This document shows positions 54,674 to 63,092 of a DNA stretch of 64,000 nt, in pieces. Origin of the DNA: Pseudomonas nicosulfuronedens. GTDB lineage: Bacteria; Pseudomonadota; Gammaproteobacteria; Pseudomonadales; Pseudomonadaceae. The notes below the pieces were generated by a model. That model was not told the DNA's origin, made no database searches, and was given only the letters and a program-made list of their open reading frames with translations. Location of the stretch: contig NZ_SWDV01000003.1 of the NCBI RefSeq assembly GCF_005877905.1, forward strand, positions 62,001 through 126,000. Reading direction: 5' to 3'. Both the position numbers and the translations under genes were made by a program. Every line of letters begins with the position of its first letter. The first letter of the stretch is position 1.

Positions 54674-56284
54674 ATGACGAGCCCGTTCACCCTGGCGCTG
54701 CAAGGCGTCTCTTTTCAATTGCCCAGCGGCGAGCTGCTGCTGAGTGACCTTAACGAAACCTTCGACGACCGCCGCACCGCGCTGGTCGGGCGCAATGGCG
54801 CGGGCAAGTCCGTGCTGGCACGGATCATGGCCGGCGAGCTGGCCGCCAGCGCGGGTCGCTGCCTGGCGTCCGGGCCGGTGCATTACCTGCCGCAACATAT
54901 CCCGCCGCAAGCGTTCCGCCGCGTCGCGGAGTTGGCCGGCGTACAACCGCTGCTGGATGCGCTGGTGCGTGTCGAAGCCGGTGGAGTCGACCCGGCAGAC
55001 TTCGAGTGCCTCGACGGCCACTGGGATATCCGCGCCCGCCTGCAGGCCGAGCTGGCTGGCGTCGGGCTCGCCCATCTGCAGCCGGACACGCCCGCCTCGC
55101 ACCTCAGCGGCGGCGAATGCACGCGGGTGGCGTTGCTTGGCGCCTGGCTCAGTGATGCGGACTGGCTGATCCTCGACGAACCGAGCAACCATCTGGACCG
55201 GGCCGGCCGTGATGCCCTGCGTGAGCAACTGCAACGCTGGCGCGGCGGCCTGATCCTCATCAGTCATGACCCTCTGCTGCTGGACGACATGCAGCGCATC
55301 GTCGAGTTGTCTGCCTCGGGCCTGCGCAGTTATGCCGGTGGCTATGCCTTTTACCGAGAGATGCGCCAGCAGGAGCAGGGTACCGCCCAGCGTGAGTTGC
55401 AGCGGCGCAAGCTGGAGCGTGATCGCCAGCAGCACGCCATGCAGGAACAGCGCGAGCGCCAGGAGCACCGGCAGGCGAAGGGACGCAAGGACGCGAAGCA
55501 AGCCAATCAGGCGAAGATCCTCGTCGACCGGCAGAAGGAGCGTAGCCAGACCAGCATGGCGCGCCTGGCCACGCAGCAGGATGAGCGTCGGGAACGCCTG
55601 GCACGGGAGGTACAGGAGGCTTTCGGGCAGTTGCGCGAAGACGTCGCGGTGGTCCTCAACGCGCCGGACTGTGAGTTGCCCGAATCCCGTGGCGTGTTGC
55701 TGCTGGAAGCGCTACGTCTGCCGTTCGGCAATGCCACGCCGTTGGACTTGTCGTTGTGCGGCCCGCGCCGAGTGGCGGTGACCGGTCGCAACGGCAGTGG
55801 CAAGTCGACCCTGCTCAAGGTGATCGCGGGCGGGCTCAGCCCCGCCGCCGGCTTGTGCGAAGTGAAGGTGCGCAGCGCTTATCTGGATCAGCATCTCACC
55901 GCCCTGTTGCCCGAGCGCTCGGTGCTGGAACTGCTACAGGAGCGCAATCGTGTGGCTGACCCTTCGGTGCTGCGCACACGGCTGGCGCAGCTGGGGTTGC
56001 CGGCGGCACGGGTCGAGTTGCCCAGCGCGCTGCTCAGTGGCGGCGAGCGGCTGAAAGCGGCGCTGGCCTGCGAGCTGTACGCCGAACAGCCGGCGCAGCT
56101 GCTGCTCCTGGATGAGCCGGACAACCACCTCGATCTGCCGTCCCGCGAGGCGCTGGAAAACCTGCTCCAGCAATACCGCGGTGCGCTGCTGGTGGTGTCC
56201 CATGGCGAGGCGTTTCTGGGACGGCTGGGCCTGGAGGCGCGGCTGGAGTGCGGGGAGAGCGGTTGGCGCTGGCTATCCGAGTGA
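54674..56284 (+). CDS. ABC-F family ATPase (ribosome-associated type)
   Basis: 536 residues with two ABC cassettes and no membrane part. Walker A motifs are GRNGAGKSV (first) and GRNGSGKST (second); signatures LSGGECTRVAL and LSGGERLKAAL; Walker B LILDEPSNHLD and LLLDEPDNHLD. The inter-domain arm is long, basic and Gln-rich (ERDRQQHAMQEQRERQEHRQ...), as in Uup-type members. ABC-F proteins act on the ribosome (quality control or antibiotic protection). The start at 54674 follows the family; a longer start at 54596 (26 residues more) would be reached by re-initiation from the upstream ORF. Confidence 0.9.
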   Translation: MTSPFTLALQGVSFQLPSGELLLSDLNETFDDRRTALVGRNGAGKSVLARIMAGELAASAGRCLASGPVHYLPQHIPPQAFRRVAELAGVQPLLDALVRVEAGGVDPADFECLDGHWDIRARLQAELAGVGLAHLQPDTPASHLSGGECTRVALLGAWLSDADWLILDEPSNHLDRAGRDALREQLQRWRGGLILISHDPLLLDDMQRIVELSASGLRSYAGGYAFYREMRQQEQGTAQRELQRRKLERDRQQHAMQEQRERQEHRQAKGRKDAKQANQAKILVDRQKERSQTSMARLATQQDERRERLAREVQEAFGQLREDVAVVLNAPDCELPESRGVLLLEALRLPFGNATPLDLSLCGPRRVAVTGRNGSGKSTLLKVIAGGLSPAAGLCEVKVRSAYLDQHLTALLPERSVLELLQERNRVADPSVLRTRLAQLGLPAARVELPSALLSGGERLKAALACELYAEQPAQLLLLDEPDNHLDLPSREALENLLQQYRGALLVVSHGEAFLGRLGLEARLECGESGWRWLSE

Positions 56285-56463
56285 GGCTTTACCGTCCGGT
56301 AATGGCTGGGTAGGATCGACCTCCCTCTCTTTCCGGCTGCCTCTGCCGTGCTCCGCCCAGGCGTTGAATCGCGAAGCGGGCATTCATGCTGCCGACGCTC
56401 CAACGGCCGTCACCGCGCGTGGCGTGCTATCCCTTTTGTGATCCGCTGAATCAGGATGATTTC

Positions 56464-56907
56464 ATGCTCATTCGCCAACGCATTGCTGCGGACAACCCGC
56501 GGCTGCTCGATATCTGGCTGGGCGCCGTGCGCGCGACCCACCACTTCCTTCAGCCCGCCGACATCGACGGGCTCCTGCCGCAGGTCCGCGACCTTTATCT
56601 GCCCGCTGTCGAGGTATGGGTGGCGGTCGATGCCGATGACTGTCCGCAAGGCTTCATCGGTCTCAACGATACCCATGTGGAGATGCTCTTCATCGACCCG
56701 GATAGCCGGGGGCGGGGCCTTGGCCGCGCGCTGCTGGACTTCGTGCGCGAATCGCGCGGTACCTTGAGTGTCGACGTCAACGAACAGAATCCTCAGGCGG
56801 TAGGTTTTTATCTGCACTATGGCTTCGCCCAGACCGGGCGCTCGCCCCACGATGGCGAAGGGCGGCCGTTCCCGTTGCTGCACATGAACTTGCCGGCCGG
56901 GGCGTAA
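56464..56907 (+). CDS. GNAT-family N-acetyltransferase
   Basis: 147 residues. Acetyl-CoA motif FIDPDSRGRGLGRALLDF (RGRGLG) and a second block LSVDVNEQNPQAVGFYLHYGF. ATG 56464 has CAGGA 8 bases upstream. YjaB-like. Substrate unknown. Confidence 0.88.
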   Translation: MLIRQRIAADNPRLLDIWLGAVRATHHFLQPADIDGLLPQVRDLYLPAVEVWVAVDADDCPQGFIGLNDTHVEMLFIDPDSRGRGLGRALLDFVRESRGTLSVDVNEQNPQAVGFYLHYGFAQTGRSPHDGEGRPFPLLHMNLPAGA

Positions 56908-56920
56908 ACGAACCGCTTTT

Positions 56921-57003
56921 GTAGGATGGCGTGGAGCGAAGCGATACCCATCACCAGGCCGTCAGGCAAAGCTGATGGGTATCGCAAGCTCCACCCATCC
57001 TAC
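56921..57003. repeat. Palindromic repeat family 2 (copy 3)
   Basis: Arms GTAGGATGGCGTGGAGCGAA and AGCTCCACCCATCCTAC around GATACCCAT/ATGGGTATC. After the GNAT gene. Confidence 0.85.
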
Positions 57004-57071
57004 TGTCTGCTTCCTGGCGGCCGTGAAAGCGACTCGCAATGTCGCCTTATAGCTTCGGACGGTCGTGCGCC

Positions 57072-57419
57072 CTATGCCGTCTCACCGCTGCCGAAGCGGA
57101 TGCTCCGCGCACCGAGCTTGAGCAGGCTGTCGGCAAACAGGTCGCTGGCGGTCTGGCGGCAGTCCCAGGCGGCTTCCCAGTCTTCCCGGCGGCGCCAGTG
57201 CAGGCGGCCGACCAGGCGCTGCGGTTCGCCTTCGGCATGCAGCTCGCTGGCGAGGTAGCCAGGGCGCCGGTAGAACAATTCCTGCAAGTGCGACAGGTAA
57301 TCGCACAGGCGCGCGGCGATGTGCGGGCGTTGCTGGGGCGTTACGTCGATCTCGATCTGCAGGATGAAGTGCGGGTTGTCCACGCAGGCATGGGCGGTGA
57401 TCGGGGCGGGTTGCGTCAT
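57072..57419 (-). CDS. Antibiotic biosynthesis monooxygenase-like (SoxR-regulated)
   Basis: 115 residues of the ABM dimeric alpha-beta barrel family (YgiN-like quinol monooxygenase). HFILQIEIDVTPQQRPHIAARLCDYL and RRPGYLASELHAEG are the two repeated strands. Divergent from soxR across a SoxR box; in P. aeruginosa the divergent neighbour PA2274 is a known member of the SoxR regulon, so this is the expected target. A role with redox-active phenazine-like compounds is inferred. Confidence 0.85.
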   Translation of the reverse strand: MTQPAPITAHACVDNPHFILQIEIDVTPQQRPHIAARLCDYLSHLQELFYRRPGYLASELHAEGEPQRLVGRLHWRRREDWEAAWDCRQTASDLFADSLLKLGARSIRFGSGETA

Positions 57420-57464
57420 GTTCCTGGGCTCCCTGGCTTGAACCGAATGCCTGGCGAGGGTAAA

Positions 57465-57484
57465 ACCTCAACTTAAGTTGAGGT
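57465..57484. promoter_or_regulatory. SoxR box
   Basis: CCTCAACTTAAGTTGAGG is a perfect 18-bp dyad and extends to 20 bases with A/T at the ends. It matches the classic SoxR site (CCTCAAGTTAACTTGAGG) except at the inverted centre. It lies 10 bases before the soxR start and 46 bases before the divergent monooxygenase start. Confidence 0.85.
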
Positions 57485-57493
57485 CAATAGCCC

Positions 57494-57955
57494 ATGAAAG
57501 AATCTTCTTCCTGCTCCATGCACCGCGAGCTGAGCGTCGGCGAGCTGGCCAAGCGTGCCGGCGTAGCGGTTTCCGCGCTGCACTTCTACGAGGCCAAGGG
57601 CCTGATCAGCAGCTCGCGCAATGCCGGCAACCAGCGCCGCTATTCGCGCGATACGCTGCGCCGGGTGGCGGTGATCAAGGTCGCGCAACGGGTCGGCATT
57701 CCCCTGGGTGAGATCGCCGAGGCGCTGGGCTCGCTGCCGAAGGGGCACAACCCGTCGGCGGCGGACTGGGCACGCTTGTCGGCGCGCTGGCGGGAGGACC
57801 TGATCGAGCGGATCGAGAAATTGCTGCTGCTGCGCGATCAGCTCGATGGCTGCATCGGCTGCGGCTGCCTGTCGATGGAGGCCTGCCCACTGCGCAATCC
57901 GGGAGACAAGTTGGCGGAGGAGGGGCCGGGGGCGCACTGGCAAGCGGAAGAGTGA
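57494..57955 (+). CDS. soxR: Redox-sensitive MerR-family activator SoxR
   Basis: 153 residues. MerR-type HTH ([20 protein letters not shown]), dimerisation helix, and the [2Fe-2S] cluster motif [12 protein letters not shown] (Cys120, 123, 125, 131; CX2CXCX5C). In pseudomonads SoxR answers redox-active metabolites rather than driving a SoxS cascade. The target gene is divergent. ATG 57494 fits the family start. Confidence 0.95.
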   Translation: MKESSSCSMHRELSVGELAKRAGVAVSALHFYEAKGLISSSRNAGNQRRYSRDTLRRVAVIKVAQRVGIPLGEIAEALGSLPKGHNPSAADWARLSARWREDLIERIEKLLLLRDQLDGCIGCGCLSMEACPLRNPGDKLAEEGPGAHWQAEE

Positions 57956-57961
57956 GGGATT

Positions 57962-58027
57962 GTTCGCGAGCAAGCTCGCTCCTACCTGAAGCCCCTGGTA
58001 CCTGTAGGAGCGAGCTTGCTCGCGAAT
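57962..58027. repeat. REP-like palindromic pair, family 1 (copy 6, arm order reversed)
   Basis: Here the GCGAGCAAGCTCGCTCC arm precedes the GGAGCGAGCTTGCTCGC arm, the opposite order from the other copies, with only about 18 bases between. Lies between the soxR and HlyD genes, which converge. Confidence 0.88.
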
Positions 58028-58034
58028 GCTGGAC

Positions 58035-59393
58035 TCAGCGTTCCCGCAAGGCCTCCCACCGCGCCTTGAGCACCGGCTTGAGGATGTAGTCCAGCACGCT
58101 CTTCTCGCCGGTGATGATGTCCACCGTCGCCACCATGCCGGGGATGATCAGCAAGGGCTTGGCGTCGGTGCCCAGGTGGTTCTTGTCGGTGCGCACCTGG
58201 ATCAGGTAGAAGCTGTTGCCCTTGTCGTCGGTGATGGTGTCGGCGCTGATCATTTCCAGCTTGGCCTTGAGCCCGCCGTAGATGGTGTAGTCGTAGGCGG
58301 TGAACTTCACCGTGGCCGGCTGGCCGGGGTGGAGGAAGGCGATGTCCTGAGGGCGTACCCGCGCCTCCACCAGCAGGTTGTCCTCCAGTGGGACGATTTC
58401 CACCATGTCGTTGCCCGGCTGTACCACGCCGCCGATGGTGTTGACCTTGAGTTGCTTGACGATGCCGCGCAGGGGCGCGACGACCAGGGTGCGGTTGACC
58501 TTGTCGTCGATGGCGCGGCTGGTGGCAGTGAGCTTGTTGAGGTCGGTGCGGACGTCGTTCAGCTCCTTCAGCGCGTCGCTGCGGAAGCCCAGTTTCGATT
58601 CCTCGACCTTGCGCTGAATCTCGTTCACCGCCGCTTCGGCGCGGGGAATGGCAAGGTTGGTAGCGTTCAGGTCGCCACTGATTTCCACGGCGCTGCGACG
58701 CAGGCGCAGCAGTTCGACAGGGGACACCGCGCCGGCTTTCACCAGCGGCTCGGACATGTTGATCTCCTGCTGCACCAGCCCCAGGCTCGAACGGTACTGC
58801 TGGGTCTTGGCGCGGAACTCCTGCAGCTCCTGGCTCTTCTGCCGCAGCTGTTCCTGGAGGATGTTGAGCTCGCTGTTCTGCCGCTGCATACGGGTCTGGT
58901 AGAGCGCCAACTGGTCTTCCACCACCTGCGGTGCGTCCTTCTTCAGGTCGTCGGTGAAGACTGGCTCGCGCCCTTCGGCTTCCGCGCTGAGTCGTTCGAC
59001 ACGGGCTTCCAGGGAGTTGCGGTCGGCCTCGGTCTCGCCCTTGTTGGAAGAGAAGCGGGTGTCGTCCAGGCGCAGCAACGGCTGGCCCTTGTTCACCACC
59101 TGGCCTTCGCGGACGAAGATTTCCGAGACGATGCCGCCTTCCAGGTTCTGGATGGTCTGCACCTTGGAGGACGGAATGGCCTTGCCTTCGCCCTTGGTCA
59201 CTTCTTCTATGTCGGCGAAGTAGGCCCAGGTGATGGCGACCACCAGCAGGCCGAGCGCTGCCCAGAGGGTGATGCGGGTGGCGTTGGGCGAGTCCTCCAG
59301 CAGGGTGCCCTGGACCTCGGGCATGAATTCGGTGTCGCGGGCGCCGTTGCCGCCCAGGTAGCCGCGGATCGATTGCGAGAAGTGCATGGCCAT
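58035..59393 (-). CDS. HlyD-family membrane fusion protein of type I secretion (LapC-like)
   Basis: 452 residues. One N-terminal helix (ITLWAALGLLVVAITWAYFA), a long coiled coil (about 100-300, e.g. EGREPVFTDDLKKDAPQVVED) flanked by beta-barrel lipoyl segments GEGKAIPSSKVQTIQNLEGG and VVAPLRGIVKQLKVNTIGG. Links the inner-membrane ABC protein to the TolC channel. Overlaps the ABC gene stop by one base. ATG 59393. Confidence 0.9.
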   Translation of the reverse strand: MAMHFSQSIRGYLGGNGARDTEFMPEVQGTLLEDSPNATRITLWAALGLLVVAITWAYFADIEEVTKGEGKAIPSSKVQTIQNLEGGIVSEIFVREGQVVNKGQPLLRLDDTRFSSNKGETEADRNSLEARVERLSAEAEGREPVFTDDLKKDAPQVVEDQLALYQTRMQRQNSELNILQEQLRQKSQELQEFRAKTQQYRSSLGLVQQEINMSEPLVKAGAVSPVELLRLRRSAVEISGDLNATNLAIPRAEAAVNEIQRKVEESKLGFRSDALKELNDVRTDLNKLTATSRAIDDKVNRTLVVAPLRGIVKQLKVNTIGGVVQPGNDMVEIVPLEDNLLVEARVRPQDIAFLHPGQPATVKFTAYDYTIYGGLKAKLEMISADTITDDKGNSFYLIQVRTDKNHLGTDAKPLLIIPGMVATVDIITGEKSVLDYILKPVLKARWEALRER

Positions 59394-61555
59394 TACCCCG
59401 CTGCCGGGCCGACGTGGCCCTTGCGCAATGCTTCGATGACCGCGTCTTTCGGGCCGTCGGCGACGATGCGGCCACTGTCGAGCACCAGCAGGCGGTCGAC
59501 CAGGCTGAGCATCGAGGTGCGGTGGGTGACCAGCAGCAGGGTCTTGTCGCGGCAGGCCTCGTGCAGGCGCTTGCGCAGGATTTCCTCGCTGCTGTTGTCC
59601 ATGGCGCTGGTGGGCTCGTCCAGCAGCAGGATCGGCGGATCGAGCAGCAGGGCGCGGGCCATCAGCACGGCCTGGCGCTGGCCGCCGGATAGCAGTTGGC
59701 CGCGCTCGCCCACCGGGCGGTCGAAGCCGGCCGGGTGTTGCCGGGCCAGTTCGCTGACGCCGGTCAGCTCGGCCACTTCGAGCATCCGCGCATCGCTGAC
59801 GTAACGCGCTCCGAGGGTCAGGTTGTCGCGCAGGCTACCGGCCAGCAATGGCAGGTCGTGGGCCACATAGCCGATCTGCTGGCGCAGGTCGGAGACGTCG
59901 AGTTGGCGCAGGTCCAGGCCGTCGAGCAGGATCTGCCCTTCGTCGGGGTGATAGAAGCCCATCAGCAGGCGGCCGAAGGTGCTCTTGCCCGAGCCGCTCT
60001 TGCCGATGATGCCGATCTTCTCGCCGGGGGCGAGTCGCAGGCTGACGTGGTTCAGCGCCGGGGTGGTCTGCTCCGGGTAGCTGAAGCTGAGTTGGCGGAC
60101 TTCCAGCGCGCCGTGCAACTGCGTGCGCTCCAGCGGGCGCTGGCGGGCCTGGCGCTCCTGCGGCAGCTCCATCAGCGCGTCGGTGCTCTTCATGGTCAGC
60201 CGCGCCTGCTGGTAGCGAGTGATCAGCCCGGCGATCTGTCCCAGCGGAGCGAGCACGCGGCTGTTGAGCATGTAGCTGGCTACCAGTGCGCCAACGCTGA
60301 GGTTGCCGTCGAGGATGCTGTAGACCCCGGCGCAGATCATCGCCATGCCGGCGAACTGCTGCAGGAACAGGGTGCCGTTGGTGGCCAGCGCGGAGAGGAA
60401 GCGCGCGTGGTTATCCAGCCGCGCCAGGGCACCATGGGTGGCTTCCCAGCGGTACTGGCGCTCGCTTTCGGCGCCGCAGGCCTTGAGGGTCTCCAGGCCG
60501 CCGAGGGTTTCGATCAGCAGGGCCTGGCGCTCGGCGCCCAGGGTCAGGCTCTTCTGTACGGTGTCGCGCAGGCGGCTCTGGATGATCAGGGCGAAGACGA
60601 TGGTGATGGGGAAGGCCAGCAGCGGCACGGCGACCAGCCAGCCGCCGAGCAGGCCGATGACCAGGATCATCAGTAGCGAGAAGGGCAGGTCGATCAGGCT
60701 GGTCAGGGTCAGCGCGGTGAGGAATTCGCGCAGGCCCTGGAAGTCATGGATGCTCTGGGCGAAGCCGCCGATGGTTTCCGGCTTGGCCTTGAGCGACATG
60801 CCCGTGATGCGTTCGAAGAGGGTGGCGGAGAGCACCACGTCGGTCTTCTTGCCGGCCATGTCCAGCAGGTTGGAGCGCAGCACGCGCAGCAACAGCTCGA
60901 ACAGCGTCCCCAGCAACAGGCCGGCGGCGAGCACCCAGAGCGTCGAGATGGCCTGGTTGGGCACCACGCGGTCGTAGGTCTGCATGACGAACAGCGGCAC
61001 CAGCATGCCCAGCAGGTTGATCAGCAGGCTGGCGACCAGGGCATCGGTGTACAGCCAGCGCGAGAGTCGCAGGGTGTCGCGAAACCAGGCTTCGACGCGC
61101 GGCACCAGGGGTTTGCGCGCGGCTTCCAGCTCGTGGCGCGGGCGGGCGAAGAGAGCCTGGCCACTGTACTGGGCGGCCAGTTCGTCGGCGCTCACCGCCT
61201 GTTCGCCGCCTTCGGTTTCGCAGGGCAGGATCAGTGCCTGACCGTCGTCACGCCATTGGCGCAGCACGGCGCTGCGACCGTCGTTGAGCAGCAGCAGGAC
61301 CGGCAGGTTGAGGCTGGAGATGCTTTTCAGCTCGCGGCGCAACAGGCGGCCTTGCAGCCCGGCGCGCGCGGCAGCGCGTGGCAGCAGGCTGGCGGAAAGG
61401 CGCTGATTGGGCAGCGGCAGGCCGGCGGCCAGGCTGTTGCGACTGACCGCGCAGCCGTGCAGTCGGCAGAGGATCAGCAGGCCGTCGAGCAGGGGATCGT
61501 CATGGCTCAGGCGCGGATCGCCCGGCGCGGGTGCGCCGCGCTCCTGGATGATCAT
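59393..61555 (-). CDS. Type I secretion ABC transporter (LapB-like)
   Basis: About 720 residues. An N-terminal C39-like peptidase-type domain (LLILCRLHGCAVSRNSLAAG, with no catalytic Cys/His pair evident), six transmembrane helices, then the ATPase: Walker A GKSGSGKSTF, signature LLSGGQRQAVLMARALLLD, Walker B LLLDEPTSAMD, and LVTHRTSM. This is the LapB/RTX-exporter type. ATG 61555 is used; a GTG two codons upstream (61561) has better Shine-Dalgarno spacing. Exports the adhesin encoded divergently. Confidence 0.9.
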   Translation of the reverse strand: MIIQERGAPAPGDPRLSHDDPLLDGLLILCRLHGCAVSRNSLAAGLPLPNQRLSASLLPRAAARAGLQGRLLRRELKSISSLNLPVLLLLNDGRSAVLRQWRDDGQALILPCETEGGEQAVSADELAAQYSGQALFARPRHELEAARKPLVPRVEAWFRDTLRLSRWLYTDALVASLLINLLGMLVPLFVMQTYDRVVPNQAISTLWVLAAGLLLGTLFELLLRVLRSNLLDMAGKKTDVVLSATLFERITGMSLKAKPETIGGFAQSIHDFQGLREFLTALTLTSLIDLPFSLLMILVIGLLGGWLVAVPLLAFPITIVFALIIQSRLRDTVQKSLTLGAERQALLIETLGGLETLKACGAESERQYRWEATHGALARLDNHARFLSALATNGTLFLQQFAGMAMICAGVYSILDGNLSVGALVASYMLNSRVLAPLGQIAGLITRYQQARLTMKSTDALMELPQERQARQRPLERTQLHGALEVRQLSFSYPEQTTPALNHVSLRLAPGEKIGIIGKSGSGKSTFGRLLMGFYHPDEGQILLDGLDLRQLDVSDLRQQIGYVAHDLPLLAGSLRDNLTLGARYVSDARMLEVAELTGVSELARQHPAGFDRPVGERGQLLSGGQRQAVLMARALLLDPPILLLDEPTSAMDNSSEEILRKRLHEACRDKTLLLVTHRTSMLSLVDRLLVLDSGRIVADGPKDAVIEALRKGHVGPAAG

Positions 61556-61602
61556 GGTCACGCTACTTCCTCCCGGGCCGGGCCAGCCCACGCCAGCAGC
61601 CG

Positions 61603-61630
61603 CCGGCGAGCACTTGCAGGTGCTCGCCGG
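61603..61630. terminator. Intercistronic hairpin between TolC and ABC genes
   Basis: Perfect 11-bp stem CCGGCGAGCAC / GTGCTCGCCGG, six-base loop, inside the 178-base spacer of the operon. No T-run on the minus strand, so it may adjust the amount of ABC protein or protect the upstream message rather than end transcription. Confidence 0.5.
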
Positions 61631-61733
61631 TCCTTGCCGGACGCCGGGTTTTCCGTGCCCCGTCGTATCGCTTCACGCTCGTCGCCCCGACGCCGGGCGG
61701 CGCGAGGCAAGGTGATGAACGCGTGCGACTTTC

Positions 61734-63092
61734 TTATTTCAGGTCAGGCAGGCGCGCCTCGTTCTTCACATCCGACAGTGCGACCGCTTCGTGCGGCGCT
61801 ACCACATGTTGCGATTTCAGCAGGTAGCCCATGCTGCCGAGCACGCGGTACATCGAGTATTCCTCGGTGTAGCGGACCTCGGTGTAGCGACGGTTGGCGG
61901 TGAACAGTTCGTTCTCGCTGTCCAGCAGGTCGAGCAGGGTGCGCTGGCCAAGGGTGAACTGTTGCTGGTACGCCTCGCGCACCTTGCGGGTGTAGTCAGC
62001 GTATTCGCGGGCCGGTTGGGTCTGCTTCTTGGCGTTTTCCATCGCATCCCAGGCCAGCGAGAGGTTCTCGTTGAGCAGCCGCAGTGCGTTGTTGCGGATG
62101 TCCTGGGCCTCGTTGATCTGGTGCGAGGTGGCGTTCAGGTGGGCCTTGTCGCGCATCCCGTTGAACAGGTTGTAGCGCATCACGACCTGGGCTTCCCAGC
62201 TGTTGTAGTGGCCTTCGTCGCCGTCGACGTTGTTGTTGGCCGCCTTGGCCAGTTCGGCGTCGAAGCGCGGGTAGAAGGGCGCCTTGGCGGCCTCGTACTG
62301 GGCTTCGGCGGCGTTCACGTCGGCCTGGGCCGATTTCAGCAGCGGGTTGTCGGTGAGCATGTTCTGCCGGGCGACCAGCAGGTCCGGCGGGACTTCGGCC
62401 TTGACCGTGGAGGGTGCCTCCAGCTGGTCCGGCATGCGGCCGGTGGCGCTATAGAAGCTGGCCTCGGCGTCGGCCAGGTTCACTTCCTCGGTGTAGAGGT
62501 TGTTCTGCGCCAGGGCCAGGCGCGCGATGGCCTGGTCGTTGTCGGCAGTGGAGCCGACGCCGCGCTCGCTGCGCAGGCGGATCTGATCGCCGATACGTTC
62601 GTGGGCCTGCAGGTTGTTCTTGGCCAGCGTCACCATCTCGCGGCGCTTGAGCACATCGAGGTAGACCTCGACGGTGCGCAGGGCGGCGGTTTCCGAGGTG
62701 CCGAGAATTCGGAAGGCCTTGGAGTTGACGTTGGACTCGTTGCGCTTGACCTCGTTCGGGGTGCCGAAGCCGTCGAACAGCATCTGCCGCAGACGGATTT
62801 CCGCATCACCGCGGGTCAGGGTTTCATCGTTGTGGTTGCCCAGTGCACGGGTGCTGGGGCTGTCGGTGTTCTCGCGGCCATAGCCCGCGACAAGGTCGAC
62901 AGTCGGCAGGTAGCCGCCCCTGGCGAATTTGAGCTCTTCATCCGCGGTGAGGCGGCTGTTTACGCTCTGGCTGATTTCCGGGTGGTATTGCAGCGTGCTT
63001 TGTATAGCTTCGGTCAGCGTCATGGCTTGCCCATGAGTCCCCGACACCGCCAAAAATACACCGCTCCATAGTGCCGCGTTACGACTGCGCAT
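61734..63092 (-). CDS. TolC-like outer membrane efflux protein (LapE-like)
   Basis: 452 residues with signal peptide. Repeated OEP-type domains: SLTLTEAIQST-like start (MTLTEAIQSTLQYHPEI), SRLTADEELKFARGGYLPTVDL, and the second repeat LLKSAQADVNAAEAQYEAAKAPFYPRFDAELAKA. Trimeric channel tunnel for the type I secretion complex. It is divergent from the adhesin and first gene of the tolC-abc-hlyD run. Confidence 0.9.
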   Translation of the reverse strand: MRSRNAALWSGVFLAVSGTHGQAMTLTEAIQSTLQYHPEISQSVNSRLTADEELKFARGGYLPTVDLVAGYGRENTDSPSTRALGNHNDETLTRGDAEIRLRQMLFDGFGTPNEVKRNESNVNSKAFRILGTSETAALRTVEVYLDVLKRREMVTLAKNNLQAHERIGDQIRLRSERGVGSTADNDQAIARLALAQNNLYTEEVNLADAEASFYSATGRMPDQLEAPSTVKAEVPPDLLVARQNMLTDNPLLKSAQADVNAAEAQYEAAKAPFYPRFDAELAKAANNNVDGDEGHYNSWEAQVVMRYNLFNGMRDKAHLNATSHQINEAQDIRNNALRLLNENLSLAWDAMENAKKQTQPAREYADYTRKVREAYQQQFTLGQRTLLDLLDSENELFTANRRYTEVRYTEEYSMYRVLGSMGYLLKSQHVVAPHEAVALSDVKNEARLPDLK

